From Peribacillus alkalitolerans (GTDB taxonomy: Bacteria > Bacillota > Bacilli > Bacillales > DSM-1321): DNA of 64,000 nucleotides. Below, in pieces: positions 26,695 through 34,649 of this stretch (position 1 is the stretch's first letter; every line of letters starts with the position of its first letter). A program made the translations under genes and the position numbers. The DNA lies in contig NZ_JAAGVZ010000007.1 in the NCBI RefSeq assembly GCF_010882125.1, positions 124,001-188,000 on the forward strand. The letters are read 5' to 3'. A model generated the notes under the pieces. The model was given only the letters and a program-made list of their open reading frames with translations, made no database searches and was not told where the DNA came from.

Positions 26695-27789
26695 GTGGAA
26701 AAGAGATTAGGAATATCCATATATCCCAATCATTCTGATCCAGCTAAGGATATCGAGTATATCAGCTTAGCTAATAAGTATGGTTTTAAAAGAGTCTTTA
26801 CATGTCTATTATCTGTTGATGGTGATAAAGATAGTATTATAGATAACTTTACCACTTCTATCAAACATGCTTTATCACTAGATATGGAAGTGATTGTCGA
26901 TATAAGCCCTAGAATATTCAAAGCGTTGGAAATCTCATATAACGATCTTTCTTTCTTTGCGAATCTAGGAGTCGCTGGCATCAGGCTCGATTTAGGTTTT
27001 TCAGGAAATGAAGAATCCATCATGACGTATAATCCATATGGATTAAAGATTGAAATCAATATGAGCAATTCGACTCCATATTTAGAGAATATCCTTGCTT
27101 ACCAGCCGAACAAAGAATTATTAATGGGATGCCATAATTTCTACCCACATCGATATGCAGGGTTAAGCTATTCCTTTTTCGAAGATTGTAGTTTGAAATT
27201 TAAAAAACACGGTCTACGTACTGCAGCGTTTGTATCGTCACAGGATGCTACTTTTGGTCCGTGGCCAATAATGGAAGGACTTCCAACTCTAGAAATACAT
27301 CGGAACCTTCCAATCGAAGTACAAGCAAAACATCTGTATTATACAGGTTTAATAGACGATGTATTAATTTCGAACGCATATGCTTCAGAAAAAGAAATAA
27401 AGGCTCTAAGTGAAATAGATCCTTCACTTATCACATTTTCAATAGAGTTAGAAGAAGGAATAAGTGAGTTGGAAAGGAAAATAGCTCTAGAGGAATTTCA
27501 CTTTTATAGAGGTGACGTGTCCGATTATCTGATTCGTTCTACCCAAAGTAGGGTGAAATATAAAGGGCGCGAGTTCAAACCATTCAACACTAGGGATATT
27601 AAACGTGGTGATATAGTAATCGAGAATGATTTATATGGCCAGTATGCTGGAGAACTTCAAATAGCCTTACAAGACATGGATAACTCTGGGAAGACGAACG
27701 TGATTGGTAGAATTAAGGAAGAGGAAATATTCCTACTTGAATATGTAAAGCCGTGGTCAAAATTCGCTTTTAACAGTGGCAAACAATGA
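26695..27789 (+). CDS. mupG: DUF871/MupG-like 6-phospho-N-acetylmuramidase
   Basis: The family (GH170) is typified by Staphylococcus aureus MupG, which splits MurNAc-6-P-GlcNAc into MurNAc-6-P and GlcNAc in the cytoplasm. It has 364 residues. The N-terminal TIM-barrel domain starts RLGISIYPNHSD and contains IRLDLGFSG, MGCHNFYPHRYAGLS and FGPWPIMEGLPTLE. A smaller C-terminal domain runs from about 245. GTG 26695 follows AGGAGGGGC. It overlaps the kinase gene by four bases (ATGA). Many DUF871 members remain untested, so the substrate is inferred from MurQ, the kinase and AnmK in the same operon. Confidence 0.83.
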   Translation: MEKRLGISIYPNHSDPAKDIEYISLANKYGFKRVFTCLLSVDGDKDSIIDNFTTSIKHALSLDMEVIVDISPRIFKALEISYNDLSFFANLGVAGIRLDLGFSGNEESIMTYNPYGLKIEINMSNSTPYLENILAYQPNKELLMGCHNFYPHRYAGLSYSFFEDCSLKFKKHGLRTAAFVSSQDATFGPWPIMEGLPTLEIHRNLPIEVQAKHLYYTGLIDDVLISNAYASEKEIKALSEIDPSLITFSIELEEGISELERKIALEEFHFYRGDVSDYLIRSTQSRVKYKGREFKPFNTRDIKRGDIVIENDLYGQYAGELQIALQDMDNSGKTNVIGRIKEEEIFLLEYVKPWSKFAFNSGKQ

Positions 27790-28685
27790 AGAAATATGTA
27801 ATTGGGGTAGATGCAGGTGGGACGAAAACGGAGGCAGCCGCTTACACCTTGCTTGGAGAATTCCTTTGCACCCACGTAACAGACATGGGTAACATAGCTG
27901 TAAATTTAGAATCAGCAACTGAACATATCAAAGCCGCGATCAGGTTATGTTTAAGTGAATTAACAGATACTGATTGCGTTGGAATCATAATTGGAGTTGC
28001 CGGTGGAGGAATTATCGAACGTACTCAGGCTTTAAAAGAGTTTCTTGCAAAGGAATTCACTTGTCCAATTTCCATTGTTAATGATGTACTATTGAATTAT
28101 TACTCTGTAATGGGAAAACAGGATGGAGTACTGGTAGTGGCGGGAACAGGCTCAATATGTTTGGGGAAAAATCAAGGTGAATTCAATACTGTTGGAGGTT
28201 GGGGACATCTGTTAGGGGACGAGGGAAGTGCTTATGATATTGGACTTAAGGCTCTAAAAACCATTATCCATGATGATCATAAAGGCGAGTTAAGTCCATT
28301 TTCCCGAAATATCCTAACATCCCTTTCAATGGCACAACCTCAAGACGTAAAAGCGTATGTCTATCAAGGAGTAAAAAAGGATATCGCAAAAATTGCATCC
28401 CTAGTGGATTTATTTGCCCAAGGTTCAGACCATCAAGCAATTAGAATTTTACAAGATGCAGGAATTGAATTAGCAAAACAAGCGATTTTATGTATCCAAA
28501 AAAGTAAATTATCCGTTCCATTATCCATTGGGATAAAAGGGAGTGTAATTGAAAATTGTGTGATTGTTAGACAAAGTTTTATGGATGAAATAAATAAACG
28601 ATTCAATGAGGTACAGTTCATTTCTATACCAAATAGACTCGGGTCTTTCGGTGGCTATAAGTATTGGAAGGACAATCTAAAGTGA
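27786..28685 (+). CDS. BadF/BcrA-type kinase, probable N-acetylglucosamine (or MurNAc) kinase
   Basis: ASKHA-fold ATPase. It has 299 residues. The phosphate-1 loop is GVDAGGTKTE (8-17). The adenosine region includes VAGTGSICLG and GGWGHLLGDEGSAYDIG, the strip characteristic of NagK/MurK-type amino-sugar kinases. It lacks the ROK zinc motif. It is coupled to mupG by ATGA and followed by anmK. It would phosphorylate the GlcNAc released by MupG to GlcNAc-6-P, or free MurNAc as in clostridial MurK; sequence cannot choose between them. Confidence 0.82.
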   Translation: MKKYVIGVDAGGTKTEAAAYTLLGEFLCTHVTDMGNIAVNLESATEHIKAAIRLCLSELTDTDCVGIIIGVAGGGIIERTQALKEFLAKEFTCPISIVNDVLLNYYSVMGKQDGVLVVAGTGSICLGKNQGEFNTVGGWGHLLGDEGSAYDIGLKALKTIIHDDHKGELSPFSRNILTSLSMAQPQDVKAYVYQGVKKDIAKIASLVDLFAQGSDHQAIRILQDAGIELAKQAILCIQKSKLSVPLSIGIKGSVIENCVIVRQSFMDEINKRFNEVQFISIPNRLGSFGGYKYWKDNLK

Positions 28686-28713
28686 AATTTTCATGGATGA
28701 GGAGAGGGTTGGA

Positions 28714-29898
28714 GTGGAGCGTTATGTGGTAGGACTAATGTCTGGCACCTCATTGGATGGAGTGGACGCAGCTTTAGTTAGAATCAATGATTATGGATTA
28801 AAGACTAAAGTAGATTTGATAGATTTTGTGACGGTACCATTTGAAAATAAGATTAAAAATGAAATCTATCAATCTTTCCATCCAGATTTTTCAAATAGCC
28901 CATCCATTTGTTCACTTAACTTTCAAATTGGATATGTTTTTGCTGACGCTGTAAAGAAAGTTTGTGAAAATGCTGGTTTTCCATTGGAGAAACTTGATCT
29001 GATTGGGTCACACGGACAGACAATCTATCACATACCTAACTCTGTTGCTGGATGGTGCCCATCTACTTTACAAATAGGTGAACCAGCGGTCATCGCTTAC
29101 GAAACTGGAACTACGGTTGTTTCCAATTTCCGAACAATGGATATGGCCGCAGGTGGAGAAGGGGCACCACTAGTGCCATACAGTGAATATTTAATGTTTC
29201 GAAGTGAGAAAAAGCAACGAGGACTACAAAATATTGGTGGAATCGGAAATATAACAGTGCTGCCAATTAATTGTAGCTTGGAAGATGTAAGAGCCTTTGA
29301 TACGGGACCTGGAAACATGATTATAAACGATGTTTGTAAAAGGCTTCTTAATAAAGAGTACGATGAAGACGGCATCATTGCCTCTAAAGGTCAAGTCCAT
29401 CATTCGTTCATTGAGAAGTGGCTTGGACTGGATTTCTTCCATTTACAGCCTCCTAAATCGACAGGTCGTGAATTATTTGGTTCATCTTTTACAGAACGGA
29501 TCCTTTCAGAATTAAATGGTTACCCAATTGAAGATATTTTAGCCACTGTTACATATTTTACAGTTGAAAGTATTGCACACAGCTATGAGAGGTTTGTACT
29601 TCCTTCCGTCCAACTTGATGAACTTATTGTCGGGGGTGGAGGAAGCTACAATCTAACTTTGATGAAAATGCTAAAAGATAGACTAATAGGGGTCCGGGTG
29701 ATGACCCAAGAGGATATTGGACTTTCATCAGAAGCTAAGGAAGCAATTGCATTTGCCATATTAGCTAATGAAACGGCCCATCAAAATCCATCAAACGTAC
29801 CTAGTGCGACCGGAGCAAAACAACAAGCCATTCTAGGCTCTATCACTTTCCCTCCTAATGGAGACCGGAAATTTATTTATACTGGGGGAAGATTATGA
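28714..29898 (+). CDS. anmK: AnmK, anhydro-N-acetylmuramic acid kinase
   Basis: Opens and phosphorylates 1,6-anhydro-MurNAc to MurNAc-6-P. It has 394 residues. The N-terminal phosphate loop is GLMSGTSLDGVD. GSHGQTIYH, FRTMDMAAGGEGAPLVPY, NIGGIGNITVLP and FDTGPGNM are the family strips. I chose GTG 28714 because GAGGAGAGGG lies 5 bases upstream and the protein then begins like relatives; ATG 28693 in frame has no ribosome site. It overlaps murQ by four bases. Its substrate arises from lytic transglycosylases, so its presence implies that turnover products of that kind are used. Confidence 0.94.
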   Translation: MERYVVGLMSGTSLDGVDAALVRINDYGLKTKVDLIDFVTVPFENKIKNEIYQSFHPDFSNSPSICSLNFQIGYVFADAVKKVCENAGFPLEKLDLIGSHGQTIYHIPNSVAGWCPSTLQIGEPAVIAYETGTTVVSNFRTMDMAAGGEGAPLVPYSEYLMFRSEKKQRGLQNIGGIGNITVLPINCSLEDVRAFDTGPGNMIINDVCKRLLNKEYDEDGIIASKGQVHHSFIEKWLGLDFFHLQPPKSTGRELFGSSFTERILSELNGYPIEDILATVTYFTVESIAHSYERFVLPSVQLDELIVGGGGSYNLTLMKMLKDRLIGVRVMTQEDIGLSSEAKEAIAFAILANETAHQNPSNVPSATGAKQQAILGSITFPPNGDRKFIYTGGRL

Positions 29899-30797
29899 AC
29901 CTACAAAACATATTGACAGAAAAAAGAAATCCCAGAACGTTAAACATTGATACACTTACAAGCCTTGAAATCGTATCCGCAATTAATCAAGAGGATCGTT
30001 TAGTACCTCAGGCCGTTGAAAAAATTCTGCCACAGATAGCTCAAATGGTTGATCATATCGTTACTTCCTTTAAAAATGGGGGCAGACTTATTTACGTGGG
30101 AGCAGGAACAAGTGGTAGGTTGGGAGTTTTGGACGCGTCAGAGTGCCCTCCTACTTTTGGTACTGATCCAAACATGGTGATTGGTTTGATTGCTGGAGGA
30201 GAAAAAGCGCTGCAATTCGCATTAGAAGGCGCAGAGGATGACCGTGACGCAGCCATTCATGATATAAAAAATTTAGCCGTAACAAACCTTGATGTAGTTG
30301 TAGGGATTGCTGCAAGCGGTAGGACTCCTTATACAATTGAAGCGATGAAAACGGCAAAGTCACTTGGTGCAAAGACTGGTGCCATCATGTGTAGCCATGG
30401 AACTGAAATGGAAGCAGCGGCTGATGTGGTCATGCTTATTGAGACTGGACCTGAAGCGGTAACAGGTTCAACAAGAATGAAGGCTGGAACTGCGCAAAAG
30501 CTAGTTTTAAATATGCTCACAACAGCATCAATGATCCGAATAGGAAAGGTTTTCAGCAATTTGATGATTGATGTCCAGCCTACCAATGAAAAGCTAAGGG
30601 AACGGGCCAAATTGATTGTAGCAGAAGCGACAGGAGTAAGTTTAGAAGTTGCGTCAGAGGCACTTTCTCTCTTTGAAGACACAAAAGGGGCAATTCTTTA
30701 TTTATTGACAGGGTATGAACCCAACCAAATACAATTTGCTTTATCTAAACATGGAGGGCATTTGAAAGATGCACTTCATGAATTAAAGGAGAATTAA
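29895..30797 (+). CDS. murQ: MurQ, N-acetylmuramic acid 6-phosphate etherase
   Basis: Cleaves the lactyl ether of MurNAc-6-P to GlcNAc-6-P and D-lactate. It has 300 residues. The SIS fold begins IYVGAGTSGRLGVLDASECP, with GIAASGRTPY and GSTRMKAGTAQK downstream and a helical C-terminus ending GGHLKDALHELKEN. It starts inside the anmK stop. It is the last gene of the rightward arm and is followed by hairpins and repeat copy F. Its product would enter central metabolism through NagA/NagB, which are not in this window. Confidence 0.95.
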   Translation: MNLQNILTEKRNPRTLNIDTLTSLEIVSAINQEDRLVPQAVEKILPQIAQMVDHIVTSFKNGGRLIYVGAGTSGRLGVLDASECPPTFGTDPNMVIGLIAGGEKALQFALEGAEDDRDAAIHDIKNLAVTNLDVVVGIAASGRTPYTIEAMKTAKSLGAKTGAIMCSHGTEMEAAADVVMLIETGPEAVTGSTRMKAGTAQKLVLNMLTTASMIRIGKVFSNLMIDVQPTNEKLRERAKLIVAEATGVSLEVASEALSLFEDTKGAILYLLTGYEPNQIQFALSKHGGHLKDALHELKEN

Positions 30798-30837
30798 TTG
30801 TAATAAATACAGCCTGAAATGGCTGTTCAGACTGTCG

Positions 30838-30877
30838 ACAAAAGGTATCGAGAGCACGTTCTCTCGATACCTTTTGT
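30838..30877. terminator. hairpin terminator after murQ
   Basis: Exact 17-bp arms (ACAAAAGGTATCGAGAG at 30838-30854 and its complement at 30861-30877) around CACGTT. ATTTTTGAC follows. It could act in both directions. Confidence 0.7.
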
Positions 30878-30906
30878 CATTTTTGACATGTATTGTAGGG
30901 GAAAAG

Positions 30907-31074
30907 GTTGATTGCAGCGAGAGGCGCTTTCTTTCCGGGGGGCGTTCGCCGAGCCTCCTCGTCACTACCGCTCCTGCGGGAAAAGCGTGAGACTTGAGAC
31001 CCCGCACGAAGCGTAGCGAAGGAGGAGGCTCAAGCCACGCCCGCGGAAAGCGTTCGCCCGGATCGGAAATCAAC
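30907..31074. repeat. GTTGATT/AATCAAC repeat, copy F (palindromic chimera)
   Basis: The left end GTTGATTGCAGCGAGAGG matches the reversed right end of the family (as in copy B), and the right end (CCGCGGAAAGCG...CGGAAATCAAC) is the normal right end. So it carries two right ends in opposite orientation. GAGCCTCCT and AGGAGGCTC form inner arms. The 30798-31521 gap holds this element, two hairpins and the sucC promoter region; I see no gene in it. Confidence 0.75.
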
Positions 31075-31117
31075 TTCTAGTTCTTAACTCTCTTTTTTCA
31101 TTGTAAAAGAAAAAAGA

Positions 31118-31184
31118 CTGTAGGCAAACTCGAAAATCTTCGAGTTTGCCTACAGCCTGTACAGCCTGAAATGGCTGTTTTTTT
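31118..31184 (+). terminator. tandem hairpin terminators upstream of sucC
   Basis: Exact 17-bp arms at 31118-31134 and 31139-31155 with an AATC loop. A second hairpin CAGCC-TGAAAT-GGCTG (31162-31177) followed by seven T comes next. The 20 bases TACAGCCTGAAATGGCTGTT also occur at 30808-30827. Confidence 0.75.
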
Positions 31185-31384
31185 GTTTTTTATTGAAATT
31201 ATTTAATAGAATTTTAAATAGTCTATTATTTTTTTTTGAATTTTTCCACAAAAAATAGAATCGTAAAATAGTAATTATCTTCAAAAATATAAACAAAATG
31301 ATTTAAATAATGAATATAAAACCAGGTTTAATTATTATTCCACAAAAAAATATTATGATTTTGATAGTATTTGCTGTCTAATGC

Positions 31385-31413
31385 TAGACATCCTTTTCCT
31401 CTTTTTATACAAT
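31385..31413 (+). promoter_or_regulatory. predicted sucC promoter
   Basis: TAGACA (31385-31390), a 17-bp spacer and TACAAT (31408-31413), each one mismatch from the sigma-A consensus. The leader to sucC would be about 100 bases. Confidence 0.6.
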
Positions 31414-31426
31414 GTAAGCGCAGTCT
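31412..31426 (+). promoter_or_regulatory. candidate CcpA cre site at sucC
   Basis: ATGTAAGCGCAGTCT fits the degenerate cre consensus WTGNAANCGNWNNCW at every fixed position and overlaps the predicted transcription start, a repressing position. Confidence 0.6.
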
Positions 31427-31521
31427 ATTTTTTGTTATATGGAATTTATCTAAATTTCAAACGGATCAGAATTGGAAAGTGTCCAATTTCTTAATGGTTA
31501 CAGTCGATAGGAGGATGGGAA

Positions 31522-32682
31522 ATGAATATCCACGAGTATCAAGGGAAAGAAGTCCTTAGAAAATACGGCGTTGCTGTTCCAAACGGCCGCGTAGCATTTT
31601 CTGTTGAAGAAGCTGTGGAAGCTGCAAAAGAATTAGGTACTCAAGTTTGTGTAGTGAAAGCGCAAATCCATGCTGGTGGACGCGGTAAAGCAGGCGGAGT
31701 AAAGGTTGCAAAAAACTTGGATGAAGTACGTATGTACGCACAAGAAATCCTTGGCAAAACGCTTGTAACTCATCAAACAGGTCCTGAAGGTAAAGAAGTT
31801 AAACGTTTACTAATTGAAGAAGGTTGCGACATCAAGAAAGAATATTATATCGGTCTTGTATTAGATCGTGCTACTTCACGTGTAGTTCTAATGGCTTCTG
31901 AAGAAGGCGGAACTGAAATCGAAGAAGTGGCAGAACACACACCTGAAAAAATCTTCAAAGAAGTAATCGATCCAGTTGTTGGCTTATCAGGATACCAAGC
32001 AAGAAGAATCGCTTTCAATATCAATATCCCTAAGGAATTGGTAGGACAAGCAGTAAAATTCATGACAGCACTTTATACTGCTTTCGTTGAAAAAGACTGT
32101 TCAATCGCTGAAATCAACCCTCTTGTTGTGACTGGCGATGGAAAAGTTATGGCTCTTGATGCAAAATTAAACTTCGATTCTAATGCTCTTTATCGTCAAA
32201 AGGATATCTTAGAATACCGTGACCTTGAAGAGGAAGATCCAAAGGAAATCGAAGCATCTAAGTATGACCTTAGCTACATATCCCTAGGTGGAAATATCGG
32301 TTGTATGGTTAATGGTGCTGGTCTTGCAATGGCAACTATGGACATCATTAAACATTACAATGGCGATCCTGCTAACTTCCTTGATGTTGGGGGCGGTGCT
32401 ACTGCTGAGAAAGTTACAGAAGCTTTCAAAATTATCCTTTCTGACCAGAATGTTAAAGGGATTTTCGTTAACATTTTCGGTGGTATCATGAAATGTGACA
32501 TCATTGCAGAAGGTGTAGTTGCAGCTGCGAAACAACTTGGTCTTGAAGTGCCACTAGTTGTTCGTCTTGAAGGAACTAACGTTGAATTAGGTAAACAAAT
32601 CCTTAAAGAATCCGGTTTAAACATTACTGCTGCTGAATCTATGGCAGACGGCGCACAAAAAATCGTTTCATTAGTAGGCTAA
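31522..32682 (+). CDS. sucC: succinyl-CoA synthetase beta subunit (ADP-forming)
   Basis: TCA-cycle enzyme converting succinyl-CoA to succinate with nucleotide triphosphate formation. It has 386 residues. An N-terminal ATP-grasp domain ([29 protein letters not shown]) is followed by a C-terminal CoA-ligase domain ([23 protein letters not shown]). A GGAGG site precedes ATG. sucD follows 18 bases after the stop. The predicted promoter carries a cre-like site. Confidence 0.97.
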   Translation: MNIHEYQGKEVLRKYGVAVPNGRVAFSVEEAVEAAKELGTQVCVVKAQIHAGGRGKAGGVKVAKNLDEVRMYAQEILGKTLVTHQTGPEGKEVKRLLIEEGCDIKKEYYIGLVLDRATSRVVLMASEEGGTEIEEVAEHTPEKIFKEVIDPVVGLSGYQARRIAFNINIPKELVGQAVKFMTALYTAFVEKDCSIAEINPLVVTGDGKVMALDAKLNFDSNALYRQKDILEYRDLEEEDPKEIEASKYDLSYISLGGNIGCMVNGAGLAMATMDIIKHYNGDPANFLDVGGGATAEKVTEAFKIILSDQNVKGIFVNIFGGIMKCDIIAEGVVAAAKQLGLEVPLVVRLEGTNVELGKQILKESGLNITAAESMADGAQKIVSLVG

Positions 32683-32700
32683 TAGGCAGGGGGGACAAAA

Positions 32701-33603
32701 ATGAGCGTTTTTATTAATAAAGACACAAAAGTAATCGTACAAGGTATTACAGGTTCAACTGCTCTTTTCCATACAAAGCAAATGCTTGAATATGGTACTC
32801 AAATCGTAGCAGGGACTACTCCAGGAAAAGGCGGCCAAGAAGTTGAAGGCGTACCTGTTTTCAATACAGTAATTGAAGCGAAAAATGCTACAGGTGCTAA
32901 TGCATCCGTCATTTACGTTCCAGCTCCTTTCGCTGCAGATGCAATCCTAGAAGCAGTAGACGCTGAGCTTGATTTAGTAATCTGTATCACTGAACATATT
33001 CCAGTATTGGATATGGTAAAAGTGAAACGTTACATGGAAGGTAAAAAGACTCGCCTAGTAGGACCAAACTGCCCAGGTGTTATTACTCCAGATGAGTGTA
33101 AAATTGGAATTATGCCTGGATATATCCATACAAAAGGCCATGTTGGGGTCGTTTCCCGTTCTGGTACATTAACGTATGAAGCGGTTCACCAATTAACTCA
33201 AGCTGGTATTGGTCAATCCACAGCTGTAGGTATTGGTGGAGACCCAGTAAATGGTACAGACTTCATCGATGTATTAAAAGCATTCAATGAGGATCCTGAA
33301 ACTTATGCAGTAATCATGATTGGTGAAATCGGTGGAACTGCTGAAGAAGAAGCTGCTGAGTGGGTTAAAGCTAACATGACTAAACCAGTAGTAGGCTTCA
33401 TCGGTGGACGCACTGCACCTCCAGGAAAGCGTATGGGCCATGCAGGGGCTATCATTTCCGGTGGTAAAGGTACAGCTGACGAGAAAATCCGCGTCATGAA
33501 TGAATGCGGAATCAAAGTAGCTGATACTCCATCTGTAATGGGTGAAACATTGATTTCTGTCCTTAAAGAAAAAGGCATTTACGATCAATGTAAAACACAC
33601 TAA
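32701..33603 (+). CDS. sucD: succinyl-CoA synthetase alpha subunit
   Basis: Partner of SucC; binds CoA and carries the phosphohistidine. It has 300 residues. [13 protein letters not shown] is the CoA-binding start, and the active His lies in [34 protein letters not shown] is conserved. A GGGGGG ribosome site lies close upstream. It ends a two-gene operon with a strong terminator. Confidence 0.97.
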   Translation: MSVFINKDTKVIVQGITGSTALFHTKQMLEYGTQIVAGTTPGKGGQEVEGVPVFNTVIEAKNATGANASVIYVPAPFAADAILEAVDAELDLVICITEHIPVLDMVKVKRYMEGKKTRLVGPNCPGVITPDECKIGIMPGYIHTKGHVGVVSRSGTLTYEAVHQLTQAGIGQSTAVGIGGDPVNGTDFIDVLKAFNEDPETYAVIMIGEIGGTAEEEAAEWVKANMTKPVVGFIGGRTAPPGKRMGHAGAIISGGKGTADEKIRVMNECGIKVADTPSVMGETLISVLKEKGIYDQCKTH

Positions 33604-33626
33604 ACATCAACCTTGTTTAAAACTAT

Positions 33627-33659
33627 ATCGTCCCTCTTGATGGAGGGACGATTTTATCT
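33627..33659 (+). terminator. terminator downstream of sucD
   Basis: ATCGTCCCTC (33627-33636), a 6-base loop and GAGGGACGAT (33643-33652), followed by TTTATCT. Confidence 0.85.
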
Positions 33660-33684
33660 ATTTTTTAAAGAAAGGAATTAGTCA

Positions 33685-34581
33685 ATGAACGATTTAGATA
33701 AAAGATTAATAGCTTTGGACCACTGTAAAAAAGCCACATGGAAGATCATTCAATTAATTTTGCAGTATGATGAGAAATTACTTGAATTCCCCAAATGGAC
33801 TGAGCAGAAATGGAAGTGCATTTTCCCTCAAGACACCCTCCTTCATACAACTTCTCTCCTACAAGATTTCCATTCCATAAAAATAGACAGCTTATTCAAT
33901 GTTTATCATTCAAATCACATACGATGTATTACATTATTTTCAGAACTTTATCCCACTAGGTTAAAAAATATATATAACCCTCCATGGGTAATTTATGCAA
34001 AAGGAAACATAAGCTTATTAGAGGATAAGAAAGTCCTTGCCATTATTGGTTCTCGTAAACCATCCCCTTATGGTAAAGTGGTGAGTGAATCCCTCATTCC
34101 CAAACTTATTGAAAAAAATTACACGGTCGTAAGTGGACTTGCTTCAGGAATTGATGGCATTGCACATAGGGAAACCATGAAAAATGGAGGCAGGACGATC
34201 GCAGTATTAGGTGGAGGGGTTTTTCATTTATATCCGAAAGAAAATATTCCGTTAGCTTTGGATATGATGAAAGATAATCTTGTCATTTCTGAAGCTATAC
34301 CCTTTCAAAAACCTATGCCGTGGATGTTCCCTGCCAGGAATCGCATTATAAGCGGCATTTCCGATGGGATTCTGGTTATTGAGGCAAAGGAGCGCAGTGG
34401 AACCCTAATAACTGCTTATCATGCCTTAGAACAAGGGAGAGAGGTATTTGCCGTTCCAGGTAACATAATTAACCCTCTTTCCACAGGTTCAAATTTACTC
34501 ATTCAGGATGGGGCAAAATTAGTTTTGAACGTAGAAGATATTGACAATGAATTAAAGAATTATGAAAATAAAATAAAATAA
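33685..34581 (+). CDS. dprA: DprA, DNA-processing/competence protein
   Basis: Loads RecA onto incoming single-stranded DNA during transformation. It has 298 residues. The extended Rossmann fold carries [41 protein letters not shown] and [23 protein letters not shown]. There is no winged-helix C-terminal domain, as in short Bacillus DprA. An AAGGAA site precedes ATG. It lies in the conserved sucD-dprA-topA order. Confidence 0.95.
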   Translation: MNDLDKRLIALDHCKKATWKIIQLILQYDEKLLEFPKWTEQKWKCIFPQDTLLHTTSLLQDFHSIKIDSLFNVYHSNHIRCITLFSELYPTRLKNIYNPPWVIYAKGNISLLEDKKVLAIIGSRKPSPYGKVVSESLIPKLIEKNYTVVSGLASGIDGIAHRETMKNGGRTIAVLGGGVFHLYPKENIPLALDMMKDNLVISEAIPFQKPMPWMFPARNRIISGISDGILVIEAKERSGTLITAYHALEQGREVFAVPGNIINPLSTGSNLLIQDGAKLVLNVEDIDNELKNYENKIK

Positions 34582-34649
34582 CGTTGACAAATGATTTTTA
34601 CGTGAAAGATAATAGTGAAGATTTACAAAACCTCTTAAGGAGGACATTC

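Noticed and set aside
30783-31073. 96-residue minus-strand frame after murQ
   Set aside because: It is made of repeat copy F and a terminator hairpin; no conserved protein features.
31371-31559. 62-residue frame overlapping the sucC start
   Set aside because: It overlaps the promoter region and runs out of frame into sucC; no ribosome site.
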